A stretch of 64,000 nucleotides of DNA, taken from NCBI RefSeq assembly GCF_017743865.1, contig NZ_JAGHRJ010000004.1, positions 606,659 to 670,658 of the forward strand, written 5' to 3'. The stretch comes from Labrenzia sp. R4_2 (GTDB lineage: Bacteria; Pseudomonadota; Alphaproteobacteria; Rhizobiales; Stappiaceae). The notes below the pieces were generated by a model. That model was not told the DNA's origin. It searched no databases and saw only the letters and a program-made list of their open reading frames with translations. The translations under genes and the position numbers were made by a program. Position 1 is the stretch's first letter; the number at the start of each line of letters is the position of its first letter. Below are positions 10,150-18,890 of this stretch, one piece after another.

Positions 10150-11334
10150 TCATGTGTCTCCGGCTTCCGCCTCTATCAAGGAGGACACGCTGTCGTTCCC
10201 GATCATGCGCGGATCATCAACACGCCCGGACACCGGCGCCAGCGGCTCGCCTTCAACGAAGAACCGGTAGGCCGTGCTGCTGGTGTCAATTTCGGCATCG
10301 TCCTCACCGCCAAGCAAAAAACCTTCAGGTGATGTTGTCCGGCCCGTCAACACGATGAAATTGGGGTCATCCTCGACACCTTCGAACGCCAGTCCACCAT
10401 AGCCGCCAAGAAGACGCGACAACTCGCGTTCGACAAAAAACGCAACTTTTCGGTACCCAGCCCAGGTAAACGCGATCCGGTCATTGGTCCGAAGGCGGGT
10501 GTTCTTACCGTCCACATCGGGACCAAAGGATGTGTAGGCGCCATCCTCTGAGAGGAAGATATCCCACAAATCAACATATCGGACACGCCGCTCTTCCGCT
10601 GCCCCGGCAAAGATAGAGTTCAGTTGGGTGAAATCGCCATTGAGAAGTTCATCATTGGTGGGCGGCAACCCTACCCAGACAATTGGAAGCTTCTCCTGCC
10701 GAACACTGCGAACCAGCGCCATGACCTTGTTTCGATAGGTTTCGACCCATTCCGCCGTCATATACTCGACGGGCGGTTCGCCTGGAAACTCTGCGTCCCG
10801 GTCACGCCATCCCATCATCACGACAACAGCTTTGACATCCGCGCCCCGAATACGGGAGAGCGTACGTGTCGCCCAGTCCGGCGGCTCTGCACCTGCAAAA
10901 CCCTCCCGGTCTTCGGTGATTTCCTCAACCTTAATATTTGGTTGTTGGGCCAGCGTAAATCGCAGACCATCGGCCACACCCCGAGCCATTCGGTCTCCGA
11001 CCACAAGGATCAGACCGGCGTCGGGGTCTTTTTCCATTTCCTCAAAGCGCGGCGGGAGGCCGGCAGGCCGGACCACTTTTGGAGCTTGCTGAACTGGAGC
11101 TTGCCGTTTTTTCTCACGGCCACCACCAAACAAACGCTGAATTGGGGCGAACGGGTTGAAGCCCCGAAATCCATTATTCTGAGCAAGCACTATCGGCTCT
11201 TCAGCTATGGCCTCTCTTTTAAACCAGCCAGTTGGCTCAGCCGGACAAACAAGAAGTGCCAGGGCAATTGCGAACGGCAACGCAGATGGCCGAGCCATCT
11301 GCGTCAAACGACGAAGTGAAGTTTTGAAAGCCAC
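10150..11334 (-). CDS. Periplasmic SGNH-fold protein (DUF459 family)
   Basis: This is a 394-residue exported protein. A signal peptide (about residues 1-35, hydrophobic run ALPFAIALALLVC) is followed by a Pro/Gln/Lys-rich linker and an SGNH hydrolase-like domain. The usual GDS nucleophile block is degenerate: VVGDRMARGVADGL has Arg where the catalytic Ser is expected. Later blocks VVVMMGWRDRD, IVWVGLPP, RYVDLWDIF and IAFTWAGYRKVAFFVE match the DUF459 layout. The missing Ser suggests a binding or structural role, or a pseudoenzyme; related proteins have been linked to cell-wall or polysaccharide acylation. It lies 37 bases downstream of the lytic transglycosylase, consistent with an envelope role. 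Confidence 0.82.
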   Translation of the reverse strand: MAFKTSLRRLTQMARPSALPFAIALALLVCPAEPTGWFKREAIAEEPIVLAQNNGFRGFNPFAPIQRLFGGGREKKRQAPVQQAPKVVRPAGLPPRFEEMEKDPDAGLILVVGDRMARGVADGLRFTLAQQPNIKVEEITEDREGFAGAEPPDWATRTLSRIRGADVKAVVVMMGWRDRDAEFPGEPPVEYMTAEWVETYRNKVMALVRSVRQEKLPIVWVGLPPTNDELLNGDFTQLNSIFAGAAEERRVRYVDLWDIFLSEDGAYTSFGPDVDGKNTRLRTNDRIAFTWAGYRKVAFFVERELSRLLGGYGGLAFEGVEDDPNFIVLTGRTTSPEGFLLGGEDDAEIDTSSTAYRFFVEGEPLAPVSGRVDDPRMIGNDSVSSLIEAEAGDT

Positions 11335-11371
11335 TGTTCGCGTCCCGACACCGATCCGTGTTCAGGTCAGT

Positions 11372-12658
11372 TTAGCGGCCTGTTTTCATGTGCGCCAGCA
11401 AAACAACTGACGGATGCCCATCCGGCACCATCCCTTTTGACCGCTGATAGGCCCGGATACCCCGGCGTGTGGCCGGGCCGACTTTGCCGTCGGCAGCCCC
11501 AACAGAAAAGCCCTTCTGGTTCAAAAGCGCCTGCAACTCGGTCGTTTCAGACCGTGTTAGAGGAAGATGTTCCTTCGACCAGTTTCCGGCCAGAGGTCCA
11601 CCACCAATAATACGATCCGCCAGATGGCCAACTGCCAGGGCATAAGCCGTTGCGTTGTTGTACCGCTTGATTACGTAAAAATTGCGCAACATCAGAAAGG
11701 CGGGGCCGGAGGCGCCGGCCGGCAAGACAAGGATGCCGTTGTCGGATGGGCGCGGAAACCCGCGGCCATTGACCCGGCGGATGCCATAACGCTGCCATTC
11801 ACCGAGTGTGAGTGTCTTCTCACCATCGGCAAGATTGTAGTCAAAACCGTTCGGGAGCTGAACTTCATAGCCCCAGGTTTTGCCTGTCTGCCAGCCATGG
11901 CGTTTCAAATAGTAAGCGGTGGACGCTAGAGCATCCGGAATGGAGGTCCAGATATCCCGCTTTCCATCACCGTTGTAATCCGCCGAATAGGCTTTCCAGC
12001 TGGACGGCATGAATTGGGTATGCCCCATCGCTCCTGCCCAGGAGCCCTCCATATCGGAAAACTTAACATGTCCGGCCTGAACAATCGCAAGTGCCGTTAC
12101 GAGTTCTTTGCGCCAGAAGTCTGTCCGCCTCGGCGCGGCATAAGCCAGCGTCGCAAGCGCCTGAATAACGTTGTGACGACCCATGAAGCCGCCATAGTTG
12201 GTTTCCATGCCCCAAATGGCGAGCACGGCCTCACGGTCGACACCGTAGCGGGCTTCGATTTGGCGCAGGACACCATCGTACTCGATCAGAAGCTCACGGC
12301 CCTTTTCGACACGGGTATCGGAAACTGCGCTATCGAGGTATTCCCAAATCGGCTTTACGAACTCCGACTGCTTGCTCATCAGGCGGATCGTATCGTTGTC
12401 GGGCTGCATGCCCGTGAAGACCGCATTGTAGGTCTGGGCGGTGATGCCAGCAGACCGGGCTGTCGGCCAGAAATCCTTGATAAAGCGGGTAAAACCGGGA
12501 TCCGACGCCCCACCGCTCGTAGCGAAGGCAGTACTGGCACTTAGACTGCCAACCGCAATAACAAGCGCTCGTAGGCTGTTACGCAGCACTGGTTTGAAGG
12601 AAAAAACCGAAGGCATTCCGCCGATCACACGTGTCGTTTGCCGAAAAATATCCCGCAT
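11372..12658 (-). CDS. Lytic murein transglycosylase (MltB/GH103 family)
   Basis: This 428-residue periplasmic enzyme cleaves the MurNAc-GlcNAc bond of peptidoglycan with formation of 1,6-anhydro-MurNAc. A long N-terminal signal region (to about residue 47) precedes the GH103 domain. The catalytic acid is probably Glu152 in WGMETNYGGFMG; MGHTQFMPSSW and DYNGDGKRDIW are other family blocks. The C-terminal 60 residues form a peptidoglycan-binding domain with GAADGKVGPATRRGIRAYQ. AGGAGG lies five bases before the ATG at 12658. The gene sits between an outer-membrane barrel protein and an SGNH protein on the same strand, an envelope group. Confidence 0.94.
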   Translation of the reverse strand: MRDIFRQTTRVIGGMPSVFSFKPVLRNSLRALVIAVGSLSASTAFATSGGASDPGFTRFIKDFWPTARSAGITAQTYNAVFTGMQPDNDTIRLMSKQSEFVKPIWEYLDSAVSDTRVEKGRELLIEYDGVLRQIEARYGVDREAVLAIWGMETNYGGFMGRHNVIQALATLAYAAPRRTDFWRKELVTALAIVQAGHVKFSDMEGSWAGAMGHTQFMPSSWKAYSADYNGDGKRDIWTSIPDALASTAYYLKRHGWQTGKTWGYEVQLPNGFDYNLADGEKTLTLGEWQRYGIRRVNGRGFPRPSDNGILVLPAGASGPAFLMLRNFYVIKRYNNATAYALAVGHLADRIIGGGPLAGNWSKEHLPLTRSETTELQALLNQKGFSVGAADGKVGPATRRGIRAYQRSKGMVPDGHPSVVLLAHMKTGR

Positions 12659-12731
12659 ACGGGCCTCCTAATGCCCTAACCGTAGTGTCGCCCCGCCTCG
12701 TCCAAATGATCTGTTTTTGGTTACTGTGTAG

Positions 12732-14204
12732 TTAATGCCGGAAACGAAGGCCGGCTTCAATGGCGTTTTCGGTGTAATCACCACCGTCTTGGGAACTCTC
12801 AAAGCGGCGATGAATGTAATTTGCAGTGAGCGCAACGTTTTGCGTCAACGCGTATGTCATTCCACCAAAACCGGTCAGCGTGTTTTCCTCGATCGAAACA
12901 CCTTCATATGTCCGATAACTGTAACCAAGCCCAGCCTCGCCTACCCACCGGTCGCTGAAGGCATGCGCAAGCCGAAGATCTCCCGAGTAGATAATGGAAC
13001 CGCTGGCATTGTCGATGTCCGTTGCATCAAAACTCGTTCCAACGCCAGCTGTGACCGTTGTCAGGCGGCTGGGCGACCAGACCAGCGATCCGTCAATCAC
13101 AAGTCCCGACAGATTTTTCAAACGGCTGTCTTCAATGTCTTCCAAACGCCAACCGGCGCTGACTTCACCGACGAGTTTTGGGCCGGCCGCAATGGCAAGA
13201 CCGCCACGAAGCTCATACCCGTCTGCATCCCGGATTTCGCAGATACTGTCGCTGCAGGTTTGATCGAACCGGCGGAAAAGGAGCGAGCCTTGAGCAAACG
13301 GTGACAACGAGCCTCCGGCGTTGCTGCCGAGCCTCAAACTCGCGGAATAGACTGTGTTGTCACGCCCGCTCTCGATGGTGCTATCTGAATCATAGACCCT
13401 GCGATCTGCGCCAACGGCTGCAGTCGCAGCAAGAAGACCGACATTGCGCGTGACACCGAGATCGATATTGCCTTCATGGATGAAAGTGTCATTCCCGAGC
13501 GACTCGGCGCTCCCATCTTCCTCCCGGCTAATGCCGTAGCTGATGTCCGCATCAACCCGTGTTGCTTCGGTTATATCGAGACGCAGGCCCGCAGCGGCGG
13601 ACCCGAAAATGTCATCGTCGTCCGGATTTCCAGGATAACCGATGTAACTGCCGCGCAAGGAGGCATCAAACTGGTGCCGGACCCAATCCGAAGTCAGAGA
13701 AATGTCCGGGGCGATTCTGTAAAGACTGCCCGGACCACCTGTTGCTGATCTTGAGGTGTTGTCGGTATAGCCAGCGGTGACAGTCAATTGCGGTGTCAAA
13801 ATGAACGAGCCGAGGCGAATCCCGTCTGGCGCATCGAACGTGGTGTCACCGCCAAAGACAGTATCGTCGATTCCGCCCTGAGCGAGAGGGACGGCACGCG
13901 TTACGGCAGTTATCCTGTCGGAGAATGGCCTCACCGGCTGAACACGTCCGGCTGCACCGAGTCCCGTTGATCCATCCTCTTCTTCCGCGATATTGACGGA
14001 AGGCCGCAGAGCAAAAACGTTTGATTGTGTCGGGTTCACACCTGCCGGCGTTTCTGCTTCTTCCCGGCCATCATCATCTGCAGCATTGACACGTCCAGGA
14101 ACATCCGAACCACGCAGACCCGGCACCGCCGTCTGAGCGAACGACGGTTCCGCAAGCGCCAGGCTAAGCGCGAAACAGATGATGCATGTTAAAAAACGGG
14201 TCAT
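12732..14204 (-). CDS. Outer-membrane beta-barrel protein (BBP2-like)
   Basis: This is a 490-residue outer-membrane protein. A signal peptide (residues 1-23, ending PSFA before Gln) leads to a disordered acidic region of about 120 residues (ADDDGREEAETPAGVNP). An amphipathic beta-rich part follows, with repeating strands such as LTVTAGYTDNTSRSA, QFDASLRGSYIGYPG and WVGEAGLGYSYRTYEGV. The last residues GLRFRH give an aromatic residue near the C-terminus, as in barrels assembled by BamA. It resembles the putative beta-barrel porin 2 group found in rhizobia and relatives. The transported substrate is unknown. It may share control with the divergent isomerase gene, since paired TTAACCAT boxes lie between them. 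Confidence 0.82.
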   Translation of the reverse strand: MTRFLTCIICFALSLALAEPSFAQTAVPGLRGSDVPGRVNAADDDGREEAETPAGVNPTQSNVFALRPSVNIAEEEDGSTGLGAAGRVQPVRPFSDRITAVTRAVPLAQGGIDDTVFGGDTTFDAPDGIRLGSFILTPQLTVTAGYTDNTSRSATGGPGSLYRIAPDISLTSDWVRHQFDASLRGSYIGYPGNPDDDDIFGSAAAGLRLDITEATRVDADISYGISREEDGSAESLGNDTFIHEGNIDLGVTRNVGLLAATAAVGADRRVYDSDSTIESGRDNTVYSASLRLGSNAGGSLSPFAQGSLLFRRFDQTCSDSICEIRDADGYELRGGLAIAAGPKLVGEVSAGWRLEDIEDSRLKNLSGLVIDGSLVWSPSRLTTVTAGVGTSFDATDIDNASGSIIYSGDLRLAHAFSDRWVGEAGLGYSYRTYEGVSIEENTLTGFGGMTYALTQNVALTANYIHRRFESSQDGGDYTENAIEAGLRFRH

Positions 14205-14251
14205 TCACAGCCAGAAAGCGGTCAGATTATACCCGCCCAACCTGACGAAGG

Positions 14252-14302
14252 ATGGTTAATGCTTCGTTTCCATATTGCAAAATGCCAACGCTGATTAACC
14301 AT
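14252..14302. promoter_or_regulatory. Inverted pair of CtrA-like TTAACCAT boxes
   Basis: ATGGTTAA (14252-14259) and TTAACCAT (14295-14302) are exact reverse complements 35 bases apart in the region between the barrel gene and the isomerase. TTAACCAT is the half-site bound by the alphaproteobacterial cell-cycle regulator CtrA. Occupancy is inferred from the motif only. Confidence 0.5.
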
Positions 14303-14396
14303 AGCTGCTGGATATGGACATAAAATAAACAGGTTCTTGAACGAAAGCCTGCGGTGGCCTAATTCTAGCGCCGAAAAACAAGAAAGACCGCGATCC

Positions 14397-15410
14397 ATGA
14401 CCAGCCCAGCTCAAGACCCCAACACTTCGGAAAGCTCAGAGCTGCACATGGAGTATATCGTTTCAGCTGAGCGAGCCCTGGAAACCGAGATGGCTGGGCT
14501 GAGCGCATTGCGGGTGGCTCTGAAAGATGGGCTGGCGGCGCCTTTCCAGAAAGCCTGCAGTCTGATCCAAGGCATTTCCGGGCGTGTCATTGTCTCGGGC
14601 ATCGGCAAGAGCGGTCATATCGGGACCAAGATCGCGGCAAGCCTTGCCTCCACAGGGACGCCTGCGTTCTTCGTCCATGCCACAGAGGCAAGTCACGGCG
14701 ATCTCGGGATGATTACGCAAGACGACGTTGTCCTTGCGTTGTCCTGGTCCGGTGAAACACAGGAACTTGCCAGCCTTGTGGCCTACACACGGCGCTTCAA
14801 GGTGCCTCTCGTAGCCATCACATCACGGCAGGACAGCACGCTCGGCAAGGCCGCGGACATTATTCTAAAGCTGCCAAGTGTGGCTGAAGCCTGCCCGCAC
14901 GGGCTGGCACCAACAACATCTGCTCTGGTACAGCTTGCCCTCGGCGATGCTTTGACGGTAGCGCTTCTCGAGGGGCGCGGGTTTACTGTTCAAGACTATA
15001 AGGTCTTTCACCCTGGCGGCCGCCTCGGCGCCAGCCTCAAAACAGCAAAAGACATCATGCATCTTGGTGAGTCGCTTCCACTTGTCCCGGCAGCTACACC
15101 CATGACCGATGGTATTGTTGTCATGTCACAAAAAGGTTTTGGCGTCCTCGGTGTCGTAGACGAGTTGAACCAGTTGATGGGCATCATCACCGATGGTGAT
15201 TTGCGCCGCCATGTGACATCCAACCTTCTGGAAAAAACGGCTGGTGACATCATGACACGCGGGCCGAAGACTGTGCATCCGGGGACACTTTCCGCCTCAA
15301 TCCTGGAACTCCTGAACAGTTCCTCAATCACGACTGTTTTTGTGGTTGAAGACGGCCGGCCGGTTGGAATTGTCCACATGCATGACCTTCTTCGAGCCGG
15401 TGCCGCTTAA
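14397..15410 (+). CDS. KpsF/GutQ family arabinose-5-phosphate isomerase
   Basis: The 337-residue enzyme interconverts ribulose 5-phosphate and arabinose 5-phosphate, the first step to KDO for lipopolysaccharide. The SIS domain has the sugar-phosphate loop SGIGKSGHIGTKIAASLAS, TEASHGDLGMI and LSWSGETQEL. Two CBS domains follow, from about residue 210 (DIMHLGESLPLV and DIMTRGPKTVHPG) and probably sense nucleotides. Its length matches KdsD/KpsF enzymes. I prefer the ATG at 14397 over a TTG at 14337 because the latter only adds residues without family similarity. It is the only such gene in the window, so kdsD is a plausible name. Confidence 0.93.
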   Translation: MTSPAQDPNTSESSELHMEYIVSAERALETEMAGLSALRVALKDGLAAPFQKACSLIQGISGRVIVSGIGKSGHIGTKIAASLASTGTPAFFVHATEASHGDLGMITQDDVVLALSWSGETQELASLVAYTRRFKVPLVAITSRQDSTLGKAADIILKLPSVAEACPHGLAPTTSALVQLALGDALTVALLEGRGFTVQDYKVFHPGGRLGASLKTAKDIMHLGESLPLVPAATPMTDGIVVMSQKGFGVLGVVDELNQLMGIITDGDLRRHVTSNLLEKTAGDIMTRGPKTVHPGTLSASILELLNSSSITTVFVVEDGRPVGIVHMHDLLRAGAA

Positions 15411-15484
15411 ACGAAAGCTTTGCGTTCACAAGCTGGTCACGGATTCTGACATTTTCTAAGCGCTGCGAAATTTAAATGGCAGCA

Positions 15485-15499
15485 TTAGCATTTGATTAG
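15485..15499 (+). promoter_or_regulatory. CtrA-like box upstream of the stator genes
   Basis: TTAG-N7-TTAG (15485-15499), followed directly by CCAT, resembles the CtrA consensus TTAA-N7-TTAA with one change in each half. It lies about 66 bases before the first stator gene. CtrA controls motility genes in many Alphaproteobacteria. The call is tentative. Confidence 0.35.
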
Positions 15500-15565
15500 C
15501 CATAGCGAGCCTACACTGCTCCCAAGTTTGACTGGGCCTTTCGCCCGAGACCTTGGTGTGTTTGT

Positions 15566-16333
15566 ATGGATCTCGCGACCCTACTTGGAATTATCGGTGC
15601 GTTTGCCATCGTTATTACCGCTATTTTTCTTGGCGGCAGTTTCGGCCAATTCGTCGATGTTCCATCTATGCTGATCGTTATCGGTGGCGGCCTCGCCGCG
15701 ACCCTTATCCGATTTCAGGTTTCCGATATCGCAGCGGCGTTCACGACCGCCTTCAAGGTTGCGTTGTCCGGAAAGAGCGCAAGCCCGCGCGACCTCATTT
15801 CTGAAATTACCAACCTCGGTGAAATAGTTCGCAAGTCGGGCCCGCTCGGTCTTGAGAACGTCGACGTTTCAGATCCGGTCCTGGCCAAAGGTGTTCAATA
15901 CATCGCCGACGGATACGAATTGGAATTCATCAAGGAAGCCATGGAGCGCGAACGCGACCTTCAATTAAGCCGTTTGTCGGAAGGCAAACGTGTGATGAAA
16001 GCCCTTGGCGATTCAGCACCGGCCTTCGGCATGATCGGTACGCTGGTCGGTCTCGTCCAAATGCTTGCGAACATGGACGATCCGGCCGCGATCGGCCCGT
16101 CCATGGCGGTTGCTCTTTTGACAACGCTCTATGGCGCATTGATTTCCAACATCTTGTGTTTGCCAATGGTCGACAAGCTTGATGCAAAGTTTGATGTCGA
16201 TGAACTGAACCAGACCCTAATCATCGACGGCGTGTGCCAGATCCGCGAATCCAAGAGCCCGGCACTAATCAAAGAAATGCTCGTCGCCTATCTGCCCGAA
16301 AAAGCCCGGGCCGATCTGGCCGAAGCAGCCTAA
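15566..16333 (+). CDS. Flagellar motor stator protein, MotA/PomA type
   Basis: This 255-residue inner-membrane protein is the MotA-family subunit of a flagellar stator. It has four membrane helices: residues about 5-27, 33-50, and the pair near 150-200. The cytoplasmic part carries the RLSEGKRVMKALGDSAPAFGM region. GMIGTLVGLVQMLANMDDP and the following LLTTLYGALISNI are typical of the compact PomA group rather than the longer rhizobial MotA. With the next gene it forms an ion channel that drives rotor torque. The genes are 26 bases apart. No other flagellar gene is nearby. Confidence 0.9.
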   Translation: MDLATLLGIIGAFAIVITAIFLGGSFGQFVDVPSMLIVIGGGLAATLIRFQVSDIAAAFTTAFKVALSGKSASPRDLISEITNLGEIVRKSGPLGLENVDVSDPVLAKGVQYIADGYELEFIKEAMERERDLQLSRLSEGKRVMKALGDSAPAFGMIGTLVGLVQMLANMDDPAAIGPSMAVALLTTLYGALISNILCLPMVDKLDAKFDVDELNQTLIIDGVCQIRESKSPALIKEMLVAYLPEKARADLAEAA

Positions 16334-16358
16334 CAGCGATCGAGGCGAGTAACGAGCA

Positions 16359-17213
16359 ATGGCCAGGAAAAAACCACAAGGAGGAGGAGGCGCACCCGAT
16401 TGGCTGGTGACGTTCGCCGATCTGATGTCACTCCTCGTGTGTTTCTTCGTTCTGATCATCTCGTTTTCCATTCAAGACAAGGAAAAACTTCAGGTCGTCG
16501 CCGGTTCGATGCGCGAAGCCTTTGGCGTGAAAGAAAACTCTCGCCGTACCGGGATCATCGAAGTCGAAGGCATCCCGATCCGGGACTACATGAAAGATAT
16601 CAGCCAGGTCGAGCAGGAACTGGACTCAGACTTTGCACAAGAGCGCCACGAAAAGCGTCGCAAACAAGGCCCGGAAGCCAACACGCACGACACGATGGAA
16701 GCGGAAATCGAAAAACCGCGTCAGTTCGCAACCGCCGCGGCCTCCCTTCGGCAAGCCTGGCAGGAAATGCCGGAAATCACGGAAGTTTCGACCAACATCA
16801 TTCTGGAAGAGACCGAGGAAGGCCTGAACATCATGCTGGTTGATCAGGATGGCCGGTCCATGTTCCGTGAAGGGTCGAAATATCCTTACGAAACCACGCG
16901 CCGGCTGATCGCGAAGATGGCGCCTGTACTTGCCCGAATGCCCAACCGGATCGAGATCACCGGTCACACAACTGCGGGTGCAGCAACGGTAGACCCCAGC
17001 TACACCGGATGGGACCTGTCGACTGAGCGTGCCAATGTCGCCCGCCAGATTCTCTCAGAGTATGGTGTGCCGGACGGACAATTCTATTCGGTGGTTGGAA
17101 AGTCGGACACAGAACCTTTGTTCCCGAACGATCCTTATCTTGCGGCCAACCGGCGGGTTGGTATCCTATTGATGGCCGAAGAACCACCGATCCCGCCGGG
17201 CCACAAGCTCTGA
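16359..17213 (+). CDS. Flagellar motor stator protein, MotB/PomB type
   Basis: This 284-residue protein pairs with the preceding stator subunit. A short cytoplasmic tail precedes one membrane helix with the ion-binding Asp21 in TFADLMSLLVCFFVLIISFS. A plug-like segment KLQVVAGSMREAFGVKE follows; both blocks closely resemble sodium-type PomB. The periplasmic OmpA/MotB peptidoglycan-binding domain (about 170-280) contains RIEITGHTTAG, DLSTERANVARQIL and NRRVGILL. AGGAGGAGG near the start codon lies inside the coding sequence, and upstream a GAGG-type site precedes the ATG. Sodium coupling is plausible in a marine bacterium, but it is inference. Confidence 0.9.
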   Translation: MARKKPQGGGGAPDWLVTFADLMSLLVCFFVLIISFSIQDKEKLQVVAGSMREAFGVKENSRRTGIIEVEGIPIRDYMKDISQVEQELDSDFAQERHEKRRKQGPEANTHDTMEAEIEKPRQFATAAASLRQAWQEMPEITEVSTNIILEETEEGLNIMLVDQDGRSMFREGSKYPYETTRRLIAKMAPVLARMPNRIEITGHTTAGAATVDPSYTGWDLSTERANVARQILSEYGVPDGQFYSVVGKSDTEPLFPNDPYLAANRRVGILLMAEEPPIPPGHKL

Positions 17214-17238
17214 GCCAGTGTTGCGATCTACGACGGGG

Positions 17239-17709
17239 CTAAGACGTGCTCTCCCCGTTAACATCGGACACAACCAACCGAGCGCCGTCGACACCATCGA
17301 CACGCACTTTTGTGCCTGCCGGCAAATCTGGGCCTGAAATCCGCCAAATCGTATCATCAATTGACAGCTTCCCAGCGCCTTCGCTTAACGGCGTCGTGAG
17401 GGTGAATTCACGTCCAATGTAACGGCTGCCGCGCTTGTTCAACCCCGGATCCCCGGTCTCAGAAGCCGCTTTCAGCATCAGCTTACGACCAACCAGCAAG
17501 CTGACAATTGAGAGGACAACAAAGAGGCCGACATGAACCTGCCAGCTGAAATCGAAGAGCAGCGCAACAATCCCGACCACAATGGCAGACAGTCCAAACC
17601 ATAGGAAGACCGTGCCAGGAGCCAGAATTTCCAGTCCCAGAAGGATCAACCCCAGGACGACCCAGCTCCACGAGCCGAGAGCCTGAATGATGCTCTCTGT
17701 AAGACTCAT
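17239..17709 (-). CDS. NfeD family membrane protein
   Basis: This is a 156-residue short NfeD protein: two or three membrane helices (about 12-33, 35-54, 56-75) followed by an OB-fold domain with [21 protein letters not shown] and [16 protein letters not shown]. Short NfeD proteins are almost always paired with an SPFH protein and are thought to help organise membrane microdomains. Its ATG overlaps the SPFH stop by four bases, so the two are translationally coupled. It converges with the stator genes. Confidence 0.92.
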   Translation of the reverse strand: MSLTESIIQALGSWSWVVLGLILLGLEILAPGTVFLWFGLSAIVVGIVALLFDFSWQVHVGLFVVLSIVSLLVGRKLMLKAASETGDPGLNKRGSRYIGREFTLTTPLSEGAGKLSIDDTIWRISGPDLPAGTKVRVDGVDGARLVVSDVNGESTS

Positions 17710-18692
17710 TGCTGTTCTCCGGTCGATGTACGTGTAACCGGCACCCCAGATGATGACCGTTGGGGTTTATCGCCATCACCAAAAGCTTCCTTCGCGATCT
17801 CGCCGATACCGCTCAACGAGCCTAGCAAGGAGGTTGCTTCCATCGGCAAAATCAGGGTCTTTTGGTTGCGGGACGTAGCCAGCGCCGTGAAGGCTTCAAC
17901 GTATTTATTGGCAACGAAGTAGTTGATCGCCTGCACATCACCATTGGCGATGGCCTCACTGACCATTTGCGTTGCTTTGGCCTCGGCTTCCGCCTCACGC
18001 TCTCTGGCTTCCGCGTCCCGGAACGCTGATTCTCTGCGCCCTTCTGCCTCAAGGATGAGCGATTGCTTCTCGCCTTCTGCCTTTAAGATTTCGGACTGAC
18101 GTTTGCCTTCCGCTTCAAGGATCGATGCCCGTTTTTCCCGCTCGGCCTTCATCTGCCGGCCCATAGCATCAACAAGATCACGCGGCGGATTGATGTCCTT
18201 GATCTCAATCCTGGTGATCTTGATACCCCACGGCTCTGCAGCGGCGTCCACAACCCTCAGAATTTGGGCATTGATTTCGTCGCGGTTGGACAACAGACTA
18301 TCAAGATCCATGGATCCCATGACAGACCTGATATTTGTCATTGTCAAATTGAGGATAGCGTTCTGTAGACCCAGAACTTCATAGGCTGCCCGGGCGGCAT
18401 CAAGCACCTGATAAAACGTGACACCATCGGCCGTCACGGTCGCGTTGTCTCGGGTAATCACCTCTTGCGAGGGAACATCCAGGACCTGCTCCATCATGTT
18501 CAGCTTGTGACCGATCCGGTCGATGAACGGGATGATGAAGTTCAGTCCTGGGGTCAGTGTCTTACGGTACCGCCCAAAACGCTCAATCGTGTAATTGTAT
18601 CCTTGCGGGACTGTTTTGACCCCGGCAAAGAACACAAGGATGACCAGCAAAAGTACGCCGATCAAAACAATATCAAATCCGGCAATAGGCAT
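17706..18692 (-). CDS. SPFH/band 7 protein (stomatin/QmcA-like)
   Basis: This is a 328-residue membrane-anchored scaffold protein. One N-terminal helix (residues 4-24) is followed by the SPFH domain starting [22 protein letters not shown] and a long charged coiled coil of repeated AEG(K/E)xxS units (about 185-240). Such proteins form large ring or cage assemblies that influence membrane proteases and lipid domains. The NfeD partner follows with a four-base overlap. Its length and the C-terminal Ser/Thr-rich tail fit the QmcA group better than HflK or HflC. Confidence 0.93.
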   Translation of the reverse strand: MPIAGFDIVLIGVLLLVILVFFAGVKTVPQGYNYTIERFGRYRKTLTPGLNFIIPFIDRIGHKLNMMEQVLDVPSQEVITRDNATVTADGVTFYQVLDAARAAYEVLGLQNAILNLTMTNIRSVMGSMDLDSLLSNRDEINAQILRVVDAAAEPWGIKITRIEIKDINPPRDLVDAMGRQMKAEREKRASILEAEGKRQSEILKAEGEKQSLILEAEGRRESAFRDAEAREREAEAEAKATQMVSEAIANGDVQAINYFVANKYVEAFTALATSRNQKTLILPMEATSLLGSLSGIGEIAKEAFGDGDKPQRSSSGVPVTRTSTGEQQ

Positions 18693-18890
18693 TTCAGCCT
18701 CCTAAAATCATTATCTGACAGCACACTACGACGTGAGGTCGGGTTGTTCCAGACGAAACACCCAGCGTCAACGTGGTGTGACTGTTTTCAAAATGATATT
18801 AGGCGCTTGAGCCTGGCTGGATTATGACGGCCTCAATACACTGGGCATTGCTGTTCGCAACGCCCGATGAACTTCAACTTCAAATTCAGA

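Noticed and set aside
18846..18868. Imperfect hairpin between ferrochelatase and SPFH genes
   Set aside because: It has a mismatch and no T-run, so I do not call a terminator.
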